Notes under the pieces: model-generated
Told to the model about the DNA's origin: nothing
The model's database searches: none
What the model saw: the letters and a program-made list of their open reading frames with translations, nothing else
From: Pagrus major
Lineage: Eukaryota > Chordata > Actinopteri > Spariformes > Sparidae
Assembly (NCBI RefSeq): GCF_040436345.1
Contig: NC_133216.1
Span: 13,720,110-13,784,109, forward strand
Direction of reading: 5' to 3'
Length of the DNA stretch: 64,000 nucleotides
Part shown: piece by piece, positions 1 through 9,890 of the stretch
Layout: every line of letters begins with the position of its first letter
Position numbering within the stretch: position 1 is the first letter of the stretch
Program-made: the position numbers and the translations under genes

Positions 1-31
1 ATATGTTCACTTCCTGTTTTTTTTTTTCCAG

Positions 32-83
32 GCATGCTGAGAGCCAGCAGAAACATTTGGCTGAGAGGACCCTATCCAAATAA
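32..83 (+). CDS. schip1: schip1, last coding exon (partial gene)
   Basis: A pyrimidine tract and AG at 30-31 form a splice acceptor. The exon reads in the frame starting at CAT 33-35 and gives about 16 residues, HAESQQKHLAERTLSK, then TAA at 81-83. This closely resembles the C-terminal tail of schwannomin-interacting protein 1 (SCHIP1/IQCJ-SCHIP1 coiled-coil family), as I remember it. SCHIP1 binds merlin/schwannomin and ankyrin-G and works at the membrane cytoskeleton, for example at nodes and axon initial segments. All upstream exons lie left of the window. Synteny supports the call, because SCHIP1 precedes IL12A in human. The longer open frame starting at ATG 34 is out of frame with this tail and is not used. 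Confidence 0.82.
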
Positions 84-985
84 GATACCCGTCCCCGCTC
101 CACCCTTCTCTCCCCTCTGCCAAGCTAAGCTCCCGCTCCAAACCAGACTTTTCCCCTCTGGCCATTCCACCTCTGCCCCGTGTCGATCCAAAATCCTTGC
201 CCGCTTGTCCCAAGTATTTTGCTCCTTGCTGCTCCCCCACCCCACCCCACCCCGTCTCCCCGATGTCCACCTCCCTGTCCCACCCACTGGCTCCAGTGGT
301 AGCAGCAGCAGCAGCACAGAAGACGGCCACCTTCTTTCATTTGCTTCTGTGGTTTTCCTCCCGTCGCCAAAGGACGGAGGAGGAGCACTTCCTGCTTCCT
401 GGGAGAAGAGGAAACTGATTGTGTGTTGTCATGGATTCTGTCCCCAGCTTCCTGTGCAGTGATCGGCCTTGCTTTGCGATTGTTTCTTTTTAACTTTCTA
501 CATTCGCCACTAAATTATAACTGTCAAATGCAAAAATTGTGGGAAAAAAAATAAAATAATAGTGAAAAATTTAGTAGAAAGTCAGTCATGAGAAAAAAAA
601 AGAAACAACATTGTATAAAAAAGAAAAAACAGATGGAAACTAACTTCTTCAGACCATTTTAAGTTGGACAGTAATTTTAAAGTATTTCAAAGTCGACCTG
701 TTTTTATTCTGCACAAATGGTAGTTTTCAACTGAGAAATGTTTATTTGAAGGTGCTAAAAGAGTGTAAAGGAAACATGCCTGCCTTGTAGTGGAGTCGTA
801 GCTTTTGGTAATACGTTCACTCTAATTGCTCTTCAACATTTTGTGAATGTTGATTTTCTGACACGAGTCATTTTAAATGAATAAGTGTGTTAATATCGTT
901 TTCATCCTATTGTAATCAGAAACTTTATTTGAGGGAAGAAATGTTTATGTACAGATAATGTAAAATAAAGAATAAACTTTGTTTC
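84..985 (+). other. schip1: schip1 3' UTR
   Basis: This is non-coding sequence after the schip1 stop. It is C-rich at first (about 90-460) and AT-rich afterwards. It ends near two tandem poly(A) signals at 964-969 and 971-976. The C-rich part contains chance open frames on both strands with low-complexity Ser/Pro/Gly content and no recognisable domain. Confidence 0.6.
964..976 (+). terminator. Tandem poly(A) signals of schip1
   Basis: Two AATAAA hexamers, separated by one base, lie about 880 bases after the schip1 stop codon. A T/GT-rich stretch follows at about 978-1015, as expected of a downstream element. Cleavage probably falls near 985-995. Confidence 0.55.
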
Positions 986-989
986 ATAT

Positions 990-3582
990 ATGTCGGTGTG
1001 CTGTGCAAGTGTGTCGCTGCAGGTCGGCTGCAGGAATTTGCTCTTTCAGAAAGAGCTTCCTCTTTCTCATGAACATGGGAAGTGTGATCACTGGTCGCAA
1101 CTGCAGTGAGAATATATGACCACATTACACGTAGTATGACTCAACTGGTTCTGTTTCGGTCTTGCCTCATCGTGACACTGTCTCTCACTCGCTCATCACT
1201 GGTTGGTTTGTTGCTCCTTAAGGGACTCCATATTAAGGTGGACAGCCCCCTTTGAAGTCACGATTAGGAATTGGTCTTTCTCATGAAAAATGACAATTGT
1301 GCATCAGTGGTTCAAGGTAAGTGTACAGGAAGGTTTGGTGATGAATGTGCTGTTATTTTTCATGTGAGATATGATCAGTGTTTCTCTGAAGAAGTCCCCC
1401 CGCCCCTCCTTCACACTCATGGGTCATCTCTATGATCATATAGGTGCCTGTGTTGAAAGAGTGATGGTGAGTTTCACTCTTTGATGATGGCTTTAGTGGC
1501 AGTGAAGCCAGACAATGGCCAGGAAACTCCTGTTAGCCGCTCACTGACCAAAGCAGTTTCACAGGGCGTCTTGCAAAACACAACAAATGCAGGTCCTGAA
1601 GACGGTTTCAAGAGAGGAAGAAGTCATGAGAATTTCACATTAATCTCATTATGAGTCTTGTGCGCTGATTAACAAACCTTTGACATTCTGGAGCATCTGG
1701 GAAAAAACTGTACTCGAGATTGAAAGTTGCATGTTGAACGTAGAAACAGAAGTTGGTTAAATTCACATTTGTATGGACATTTTAAGGACTTTTTATCTAT
1801 GTAGGCTTAGAAATGAATACATAAATGTTATTCTAGACCTTATTATATACTCCTTTTCATGGTTTTGACCCCAAATATAACCCAAAAAAAGCATAAAAGA
1901 ACATGATTGTTTGTCATGCCATTTCACAATGAAACACGAGATGCAAAGTCTAAAAATATTTATATATATAAAAACAAGAACACAAGAAACAACAACAATA
2001 AGGTAGATTTGACAAAGATGTACAAATTGATAATTTTAGCCTATAAAATATACATACAATGAATGCAAAGTCTAGTTAATTATTAGCTTAAAATCAGTTT
2101 AAAATAGCACTTATGCAGCATTTACATTGATATGTTCCACTGGTGAAAGGATTTAGAGCCTTCATTTTAATAATAACAAAGTAAAAAGTTGTTTTTTAAG
2201 CAGATAGATATAAAAAGTCTCTGCATTATTAAATTATCATCACTTACTTTACTTTACCTTACTTTACTTTACTTTACTTTACTTGGACCAATTATCAGCC
2301 TGGCTGATTATTAAATCGGAATTACTGTTTAGTTTATTAAAAATGCATTACTTTGGAACTGATGCAGCATGTAATCTGCAAAGTAACTAGTAACTTTAGT
2401 AATAATGTAAGATAAATGTGATGTAATAAAAGTGCAATATTGCAAAAAGTACAAGATTTTCCTCCAAAATGTAGTGGAGTGGAAGTATAAAGTAGCAGAA
2501 AATGGAGATACTTAAGTAAAGTATGAGAGCCTCAAATGTGTACTCGAGTAAATGTACTTAGTTACATCCCATAATTGATACATTATACACTGTTAAGAGG
2601 TATAACCTATAATACTGCATCATATTTCACAAGCATTTCTATATTTTATCATCTAATCATTTATCAAATCAGCAAATGAAAGTGAAAGTACAACATTGTC
2701 CTCTAGTGTGAAATGGAAATGTACTGGCTGCACTCGAGCTGCACTCTGCTCGAGCATAATCTTTAATATCGCTGGTTATCTCCGTGCATCTCTGCGTCAG
2801 AGGACGGGCTACCAGTCATAAACACGCCGCCCACCCGTGCGGGGCAGATGGAAAAACCAAACAGACCCTCCTCTGCACTGACGTGAACAGCAGCGTTGAC
2901 TGGAGCCGGCCTGACTCTGCGGGTCACACAAGGTGGACACCGGCGGTTTACCCGACCTTTCGTTTACCGCTACAGCTCCGAGCGCGTCTTCATTTCATTC
3001 TCACTAATTTAACCTCAGGCGGCCCAATTAGTTAAAGCAGGAATGACTGCTCTAACCAAATGTATCGTCATGAATCACAGATTGATGCACATGACTAAAA
3101 CAGCAAAGTTTCCACTGTAGCAGCGTGGTGTTGATGTAATCCTGAGAATACCGTGGAAAGAAACACTTTATTTAGTGTGTACGTGCCAAGAATCTCACAA
3201 CTCTGTTTCATTGAGATTTTTGTGGTTTTAGTGTTTTTTTGTCGGTGTGTTTTGCAGTTTGCAGTTGTCTCTCTGGTGACTAACTGAAAGTTAGAGATCC
3301 TAAAAGGCTGCCAGTCTCCATGTGATGCTTCTCATCATGTACTTATTACTCATGTTGGTGCTGTTTCTATGGAGGACTGAAACTGTCAAAATCAAAGATA
3401 AACAAAAACATCCAGCATGTTGCTCAATAAATCAGGAAATGTGTCATAATATGCACGAAACTTAAGACTAAAAAAATAAATGTATGCATTAATTTATTTT
3501 TGTAATTAATAAAATGGGACATGATTTTGATATTTCATTTATTTACCTATGTATACTCAATTTATGTGCTTTGTTTTACCAT
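990..3582. other. Intergenic schip1-il12a, repeats only
   Basis: No gene was recognised. At about 2245-2285 there is a TTTAC-type pentanucleotide microsatellite. From about 2285 to 2575 lies a reverse-oriented copy of a dispersed teleost repeat that also fills il12a intron 3; its markers are aactagtaactttag and gtaaatgtacttagttac. A GC-richer patch at about 2780-2990 stands out from the AT-rich surroundings. It has an 83-codon open frame with no recognisable domain and could be a degenerate repeat or a regulatory patch. Confidence 0.4.
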
Positions 3583-3657
3583 TGTATTTATTAGGGATGC
3601 ATGATATGGATGTTTTTCAGCTGATAACCTACAATTACCTGCTTCTCACGGCCGATA

Positions 3658-4514
3658 TACGGAAGCCCTTAAGGGCCACGCATTCATACATTTTATTTCC
3701 TCCGTTTTCCGTGATAACGAGTTAATTTCATTTGTTTACTCGAGATCTCGAGTTATTATCTCGAAATAACAACTGCCGTTTTCCTGAGATAACGAGATAA
3801 TTTTCTCGATATCTCGAGATAACGAAATTTTGTTTCCCCAAGATAACAAGATAATTTTCTCGATATCTCGAGATAACGAAATTTTGTTTCCCCGAGATAA
3901 CGAGATAATTTTCTCGATATCTCGAGATAACGAAATTTTATTTTCCCGAGATAACAATATAATTAATTCGAGATCTTGAGAAAACAAAACGATAGTGTAG
4001 TATATTAAATCATTGCAGGAAACATCATTCAGTGTAGCAATGTCAGAGGAGCAGGAGCATATCGATCACCGTGTCACATATCTTTTCAATCAAGGCCTGA
4101 CACAGGCTGAAATAGCATTTTGCCTTGCTATTACAGATAATATACACATTAGTGTGCGTAATCTAAAAAGACTGTTAGCAAGGCTTCAGCTATATCAGCG
4201 GCGCAATCTAAATGAGCCTGACGTCGTCGTTAACTAGCTGACCAGCTACGAGGTCCCGGGCGTCTCCATAATCTCAGGCCTATCATATCACAGTCATTAT
4301 CTCGAGATCTCAAATTAATTATATCGTTATCTTGGGAAAACAAGTTTCGTTATCTCGAGATCTCGAGAAAATTATCCCGTTATCTCGGAAAACGGCAGTT
4401 GTTATTTCGAGATAATAACTCGAGATCTCGAGAAAACAAATGAAATTAACTCGTTATCACGGGAAAACCTAGGAAATAAAATGTATGAACGCATGGCCCT
4501 TTAGGGCTTCCGTA
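3658..4514. mobile_element. Long-terminal-inverted-repeat (foldback) element nested in the hAT remnant
   Basis: The left arm (about 3658-3990) and right arm (about 4285-4514) are long, near-identical inverted repeats beginning TACGGAAGCCC. The inner parts of the arms are tandem copies of an AT-rich unit built around the palindromes CTCGATATCTCGAG and CTCGAGATCTCGAG; the left arm has about three such units and is longer than the right. A TA dinucleotide at each edge may be the target duplication. The core holds a short reading frame (4013-4237). The superfamily was not identified. Confidence 0.7.
4013..4237 (+). CDS. Short helix-turn-helix-like ORF inside the foldback element
   Basis: This 74-codon frame lies exactly between the inverted arms. 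The predicted protein has the segment LFNQGLTQAEIAFCLAI followed by HISVRNLKRLLARLQLYQRR. It resembles the N-terminal helix-turn-helix and Arg/Lys-rich helix seen in some eukaryotic integrase-like transposase ORFs: a G-x-T-x-x-E-I turn, then S-x-R-x-L-x-R. No catalytic domain follows, and the stop at 4235-4237 is followed by the right arm. It may be the amputated start of a transposase kept in a non-autonomous derivative. Whether it is expressed is unknown. Confidence 0.45.
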   Translation: MQETSFSVAMSEEQEHIDHRVTYLFNQGLTQAEIAFCLAITDNIHISVRNLKRLLARLQLYQRRNLNEPDVVVN

Positions 4515-4984
4515 GTTACCGATAATAATCTCACATTTTTGTATTTTGAAAATAAGTTCAGAACCTGTAGTTTATGCACCCTCGAGGGTAAAAAGGCTGA
4601 GATGGATGATTTATTATCCATAGCTATGATAAGATTATAGTGTTAAACTCACAGACTGTTTCCCTCCTCTCCCGACACTTTCAGAACACGTATTGCAAGT
4701 TACAATTGTGTTGTCTTCTCCTGAACTTGAAAAACATGTGTGGCTCTTGTCTACTTTGCATGGCTCTACACAGGTGCAGCAGCTCTACGTCATGAAAGAG
4801 ACAACAGCATTCTTCTTCTTCTTCTTCTTTGTGTTTATTGGCCGCTGACAAACCAACTTTAAAGGTGCATACCGCCACATGCTGTGTGTGTGCTTATCGG
4901 CTATAATGTCATAATCTGCCGATAACCAATAATGTAAATTTATCATTTATCGGTCCAATATATATTGTGCATTCCTTGTATTTA

Positions 4985-6046
4985 GTATTTATGTATTATC
5001 TTATCTTGCAAAATGCAAAGGGAAAAGAATATAGGAATAAATACAGAAACTAATATGTAATTAAATTAACTTAAAAATTCATAAATAAATAAAATGGGGG
5101 GTTAGAACAAAGGTGAATAAATCCAGAAGTACATTTAAAATATATATATATCAATTTATGTCACATTTTATAAATTAATTCATTATTATATCTATTTTTT
5201 TATTTTGGCAGTTTCAGTCCTCCACAGTTTGCAGCTGCTTCCTGCAAATCTGCACTAAACTTAGCAGTCAATTAAACAAACTTTCTTTGTGTGTGTGTCA
5301 ATAAATAAGTAACTGTATCATTAAATGCCCCAAAAATTATACTAAAAATAAACGTATACATTAGTTAATTCCTAAAATGTGACATAGTTTGATATTTTTA
5401 TGTTAATTTGCTTCCATATTGCACTTTCTTTGTATTCATTTCCCCATGTTTTCATTTGTTTTACCATTTAATGTATTTATTTATTTATATGTATATTTAG
5501 TGCATGTAATTTTGCAAAAATGCAAAGGAAAAGGGATACAGAAGGTAAATAAATAAACTTAAAAATTGATAAATAGATAAAATGGAAGCCTAAATGGGAA
5601 AGTAAATAAACAGGGGATTAGAACAAATGTAAATAAATCCAGAGGGAAAAATGTCACATTTTATGAATGAACGCATTTAATCGAGTATTTATTTATTTAT
5701 TGAGCCACTTTTAACTTTTGATTTGGGCATTTTCAGTCCTCCATAAATCACATCTCACTGCTGCCTCCTGCAAACCTGCTCTCAGTCAGTTAAAACTTTG
5801 TGTTTAATACAAAAGAAGATGACCTCAACAGGTTGAATGTTTGGTTATGCACAAGAAAAGCTCATTGTTTCTATATTTAAATCAGTGACATCAGTCACAC
5901 TCTGAGTTTACTTTTTTTTCCCGTAGTTGTTTTCACTCAAAATATGAAACAAACAATTGCACTTCCCGATTTTCGTTCGACCCAGCGAGGAAATTTCAGA
6001 TGACGTTTTAGTTTTCTTTTTGCTCGAGCTCCTGCAGGCCGGCGGA
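4985..6046. other. AT-rich region upstream of il12a
   Basis: No gene was recognised. The stretch has many TTTATTTATT and AATAAATAAA runs. Two related blocks, about 5010-5260 and 5520-5745, both contain text close to ggggattagaacaaaggtaaataaatccagaag and then tttcagtcctcca, so they look like a diverged local duplication. A third related copy in similar order begins near 3370-3540. Proximal il12a promoter sequence probably starts near 5940. Confidence 0.4.
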
Positions 6047-6056
6047 GGGAATCCCC
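6047..6056 (+). promoter_or_regulatory. NF-kappaB consensus site upstream of il12a
   Basis: GGGAATCCCC matches the kappaB consensus GGGRNYYYCC at all ten positions. It lies 111 bases before the il12a start codon and 10 bases before a TATA-like box, which suits an inducible cytokine promoter. Mammalian IL12 genes are known to respond to Rel factors; binding here is inferred from the motif. Confidence 0.6.
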
Positions 6057-6066
6057 CGGCAGCAGA

Positions 6067-6073
6067 TATAAAG
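6067..6073 (+). promoter_or_regulatory. TATA-like box of il12a
   Basis: TATAAAG lies 84-91 bases before the start codon. Transcription would begin near 6095-6100 and give a short 5' UTR of about 60 bases. It forms a compact promoter with the kappaB site just upstream. Confidence 0.55.
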
Positions 6074-6157
6074 TCTCCATCAGATAAGACGGCAGACACA
6101 CACAGTGCTACTGATTCAACAGACACGTCCAGCAGAGATATCCATCTGATCAGAGAG

Positions 6158-9100
6158 ATGACGATGTGTAATCTGTGTAAGTCAGCGAGCCTCAAACGCA
6201 GACTGGGATTGAAGCTGTTTTTCATTGTTGTGTTGAGCACCTGTGGGGTTGTGTAGACAATCCACGAGGCGCATGTGTTGATGCGTGTTGTTGTGTTGCC
6301 GTGCAGACTTCGCCAGCTGCGTGCTGCTGCTGCTGACCACGAGCTGGCGCACATCCTCAGGACACCCGGTGCGCGCTGCGGGCTCAGAGAGGTGCGAAGA
6401 GTGCTCGTCTCTGTTCAGGAGCCTCCTGCTCAACATCTCAGGGCTCCTCAACAATGTGAGTACAGTTTCTCTGTTAAATGTTTATGTTGGATTACACTTT
6501 TACTCGATTACTCTTCTCTGATTATTACCTGTGTTTTGTGTTGCAGGATGTTCTGTGTTATAGCATCTCCTCTAGTAAAGCGGTGATGAAGAGTAAAGCT
6601 GAGACTGTGCTGGCCTGCGCACCCACTCAGGTGATTATAAACAGTAACGAAGTATATTTACTCAACTTAGGTACAATTTTAAAGTACTTATTTTATGTTC
6701 CTTTTAGTACCTTCCACTCCATTACATTTTGGAGGCAAACGTTGTACTTTTTACTCCACTACATTTGTTTGATAACTTTAGTTACTAGTTGCTTTGCAGA
6801 TTACATGCTGCATTAGAGCCAAAGTAGTGCTATTGTGAGGAATTAATAGGAAATGAAATGTGTTTATGTGTTTTGTTTTTTTAAAATTAATGTATTTAAT
6901 GGGCAAGCTGATGACAAAAAAAAACAGAGATTATGAAAGAAAGAAAAAAAACAGAGATTATGATAATCAGTTGACCCATAGTATAGTGTATATATATATA
7001 GTATATATATCTGTCCAAGTGTTTGGACAGATACTTTGGCAAAATTGTCGTTAAACTTTCATGCCAGTAAAGCCCCCTTTAAATTGAATTTGAATTTGAA
7101 ATGTAAATATATGTGTAATTTACTTTCACTTCTACTTTTGATACTTAAGTACATTCAATTTCAAATACTTTAAGACTTTAAGTAAATAAATAAACATGTA
7201 AATATATGTATGACTTACTTTTACTTGTACTTTTGATAGTTTAGCACATTTATTGCCAAAAAGTTACTTTCAATCTCAATGTTGTTCTCGAATGTATTGA
7301 TGGAATGTAACTAAGTATATCTACTCAAGTATTCTTCCTAAGTACAATTTCAAAGTACTTGTACTTTATTGAGTATTTTTATTTTCTGCTACTTCTCCTT
7401 CCACTCCACTACATGTGTTTGATAACTTTAGTTACTAGTTACTTTGCAGATTACATGCCGCATTAGAGCCAAAGTAGTGCATTTGTAAATTGATTTATTT
7501 GATCTGTAATCAGATTAAAACAACCCTGATTCAAATAATCGACCAGGCCAATAATCAGTTGACTCGTACTGTATAGTATAACATACATGTAAATATATGT
7601 GTAATTGACTTTTACTTGTACTTTTGATACTTAAATACATTTATTGCCAAAAAAGTTGCTTTTGATGTTTCAGTACATTCAGTCTCAGATTTGAGGTATT
7701 TGTACTTTGTGCTACAATCTACTTCCACAATATTGTACTTTTTAACTCCTTCTACTACTACATTTATTTCATGACTTTAGTTACTAGTTACTTTTCAGAT
7801 TACATGCTGCATCAGAGCCAAAGTGGTAGTGCAATTTAAATTAATTGATTTTATCGGCAATCTGATCATTAAAAAACATTGTATAGTAGACTTTTACATA
7901 CATGTAAATATGTGTATAATTTACTTTGACTTCTACTTTTGATACTTTAAATAACATAAAAAAATACTTTAATACTTTTACTTCATTAGTACATTTAATG
8001 TACTTTAAGACTTTTACTCAAGTACTATTTATAAGGGTGACTTTCACTTCTACCAAAGTAATATTTTCACTTCATATCTTCACTTTTACTCAAGTATGAC
8101 TTTTGGGTACTTTTTTACAACACTGACTGTAAATGAATTATTAAATTATTATGATAAGTGACGACAAGCTCAACTTTCAATTCTGTTTGCTTTTTGAGCA
8201 GAAGACAGAGTAGAGGATATGTTTATTGTTTAACATATTTATGGAAAAAACAGCCTCAATTTTCATAATTTCAGCTCAGATTTCACTAACATATAATAAA
8301 ACTCTTGACTTGACCAGAAGAATAAATGTGCTCATGTTTAAAATGTCTTTCTCCCCGCAGAAATCAGGCTGCATGATGCAAAGAAACTCATCCTTCAGTG
8401 AGGTACGCTTCAGTTACTGTCTCTTTTTAGGATTATCAGACTCCAGACTATCAGATTTCTTTAAATTTACTACAAGGAACATCTAACTGGTTATGGGACA
8501 GTCTCAATTTAATACTGATGCCTCTATATGAGCTACGTAAGGAAACAAGACCACCAGTGAGAATATCGGCTATTTCTGCTTGGATTGGATGTCATAGAAT
8601 AAAAACTTTTCATGGCGGAGCGCTCACAGTCTGAGGAAAGAAGCTGCTTGGTAAACTTTTGTCCCCAGAGGCCGCCAGAATCAGCGACAAAAATTAAAGT
8701 TCCTCATAGTAGCTTTAAATCGAGCTTTACACGTGTTGTTGAGGACACTTTACATTAAACGCTCTTTCAACCACTTGTTCTTCTCACTTCCTCGTGTTGT
8801 CATAATGCAGATGACAGATGGGTAATTTTTTCTTGTGTTTCTCTCGGCAGAGCGAATGTATGAGGAACATCATGAAGGACTTGGCCCACTACGATGCTGC
8901 GATCCAGTCCTACCTCAGGTCCCCTCTCAGAAGCCCTGAGGAAGAAGTTGCACTTCTGAACCCGACTCTGGGGATTATCCGGAACCTGAGGACGGTGTGT
9001 ATATTATGCATGTGTGGGAGGGGTTAAAAAAAAATAATTAAAAAAAACAGAGACAGAGAGAAACAGTGATTTAAAGACAGAAAGAGTGAGAATCTCCTGG

Positions 9101-9485
9101 GAAATAACACTGACAAAATCTTCCTTTGTTTTATACAGAAATGCTCCCTGATGTCGGATGGAGACACTGACTCCACTGAGGTATTTTTTCTGTTTCTTCT
9201 TCTTTGTTCCCTATTCACTCCTGATCTCTCAGCCGTAAAGAGGAAAACTGATACAACAGACACAGAGGGAAGCTGGGGTGTTTTTTTTTTGTAGTGTGAA
9301 ACTGGCAGGTGATTATCGTGTCTTCCTCCTGTGTTGTCTTCTAGGATGACGTGGCCCAGATGTGGGGAGACAACACCTTCAACAACAGGCAGGAGATGTG
9401 TAAGATGATGAGAGGCTTCTACGCCCGAGCCATCACCATCAACCGAGCTATGGGCTACATCTCCTCAGGAGACCACAGGCAGTAA
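6158..9485 (+). CDS. il12a: il12a, interleukin-12 subunit alpha (p35), complete, 7 exons
   Basis: This is a secreted four-helix cytokine subunit. It pairs with p40 to form IL-12, and with EBI3 to form IL-35 in mammals. Coding exons are 6158-6176, 6307-6455, 6547-6630, 8361-8402, 8851-8994, 9139-9180 and 9345-9485; all borders are GT-AG and all phases join to 206 aa. The N-terminus has a signal peptide with the core CVLLLLTTSW (about residues 11-20). Cysteines are at 36, 39, 60, 88, 101, 148 and 179, among others. N-glycosylation motifs are NIS (49) and NSS (93). The last helix, YARAITINRAMGYISS (186-201), matches the end of IL12A (human form RAVTIDRVMSYL), which separates it from IL-23 p19. 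An in-frame ATG at residue 3 is an alternative start. Exons 4 and 6 are only 42 nt. Position between schip1 and ift80 confirms orthology. Retention of intron 1 would end at TAG 6254-6256. Confidence 0.93.
6631..8360. repeat. il12a intron 3, filled with copies of one dispersed repeat
   Basis: This 1.7-kb intron contains three to four diverged copies, in the same orientation, of a teleost repeat. The recurring core is actccactacatttgtttga, then taactttagttactagtt, then ctttgcagattacatg. Cores begin near 6700, 7390 and 7745, with related tails (tacttttgatacttaag) near 7130, 7620 and 7935. Reverse-oriented relatives lie at about 2285-2575 and 34600-35010. It reads as serial insertion or local tandem amplification of one element. 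Confidence 0.65.
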
Positions 9486-9890
9486 ACGCCCCGCGGCCTC
9501 GTCATCATCACCATCATTCCAATTCGTCCTGAAATCTCTCATCTCATTTAACTTATCACAACTGAACAGGCCCTTCCTGATCATTCACTACCATCGTCTA
9601 CAACTACTAACCAAGTCGCTCTTTACACTGCACATGCAGCACAACTGTCTGCATGATTGCTGCTCAGGCATAAGCTATCTGGCCTCTTCACTTAGTTAGA
9701 GCTGCACAGCAAACTATTGTTAGCAGTGGAGGCTATGATGGCCCATTTTTAATCTATGAATGTATTCCAATATTTGGGGGAATGTATCTATTTATTTTTA
9801 GATCTATTTATTATAACTATTTATTTATTTATTTGATGGCCTGTGATGTAATTTATATTGTTATTTATAATAAAGTATATTTGTGGTATC
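9486..9890 (+). other. il12a: il12a 3' UTR with AU-rich element
   Basis: This is a short 3' UTR after the TAA at 9483-9485. From about 9785 to 9870 it is dense in ATTTA pentamers, including overlapping TATTTATTTATTTATTT at 9818-9834, the class of instability element typical of cytokine mRNAs. AATAAA at 9869-9874 is the poly(A) signal and cleavage should fall near 9890. Rapid mRNA turnover is inferred. Confidence 0.75.

Larger units (their letters stand above)
3591..4976. mobile_element. hAT-type DNA transposon remnant with a nested insertion
   Basis: An exact 8-bp direct repeat, TGTATTTA, flanks the element at 3583-3590 and 4977-4984, the target duplication size of the hAT superfamily. The ends are imperfect inverted repeats: 5' TTAGGGATGCATGATAT and, at the 3' end on the opposite strand, AGGAATGCACAATAT. 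Both inner flanks carry the cgata/tcgg text typical of the widespread teleost family with these ends. The element has no transposase and is split by the younger palindromic insertion at 3658-4514. A fragment of the same family ends at about 24070. Confidence 0.72.

Noticed and set aside
34..462. 142-codon ORF at the left edge
   Set aside because: It is out of frame with the schip1 tail, low-complexity Pro/Ser-rich, and lies in the 3' UTR.
3736..3987. Repetitive peptide ORF with ISLSRDIEKI units
   Set aside because: It is a translation of the tandem palindromic arm of the foldback element.
6158..9485. IL-23 p19 or another IL-6-family helical cytokine
   Set aside because: The last helix ITINRAMGYISS and the schip1/ift80 neighbours are specific to IL12A.
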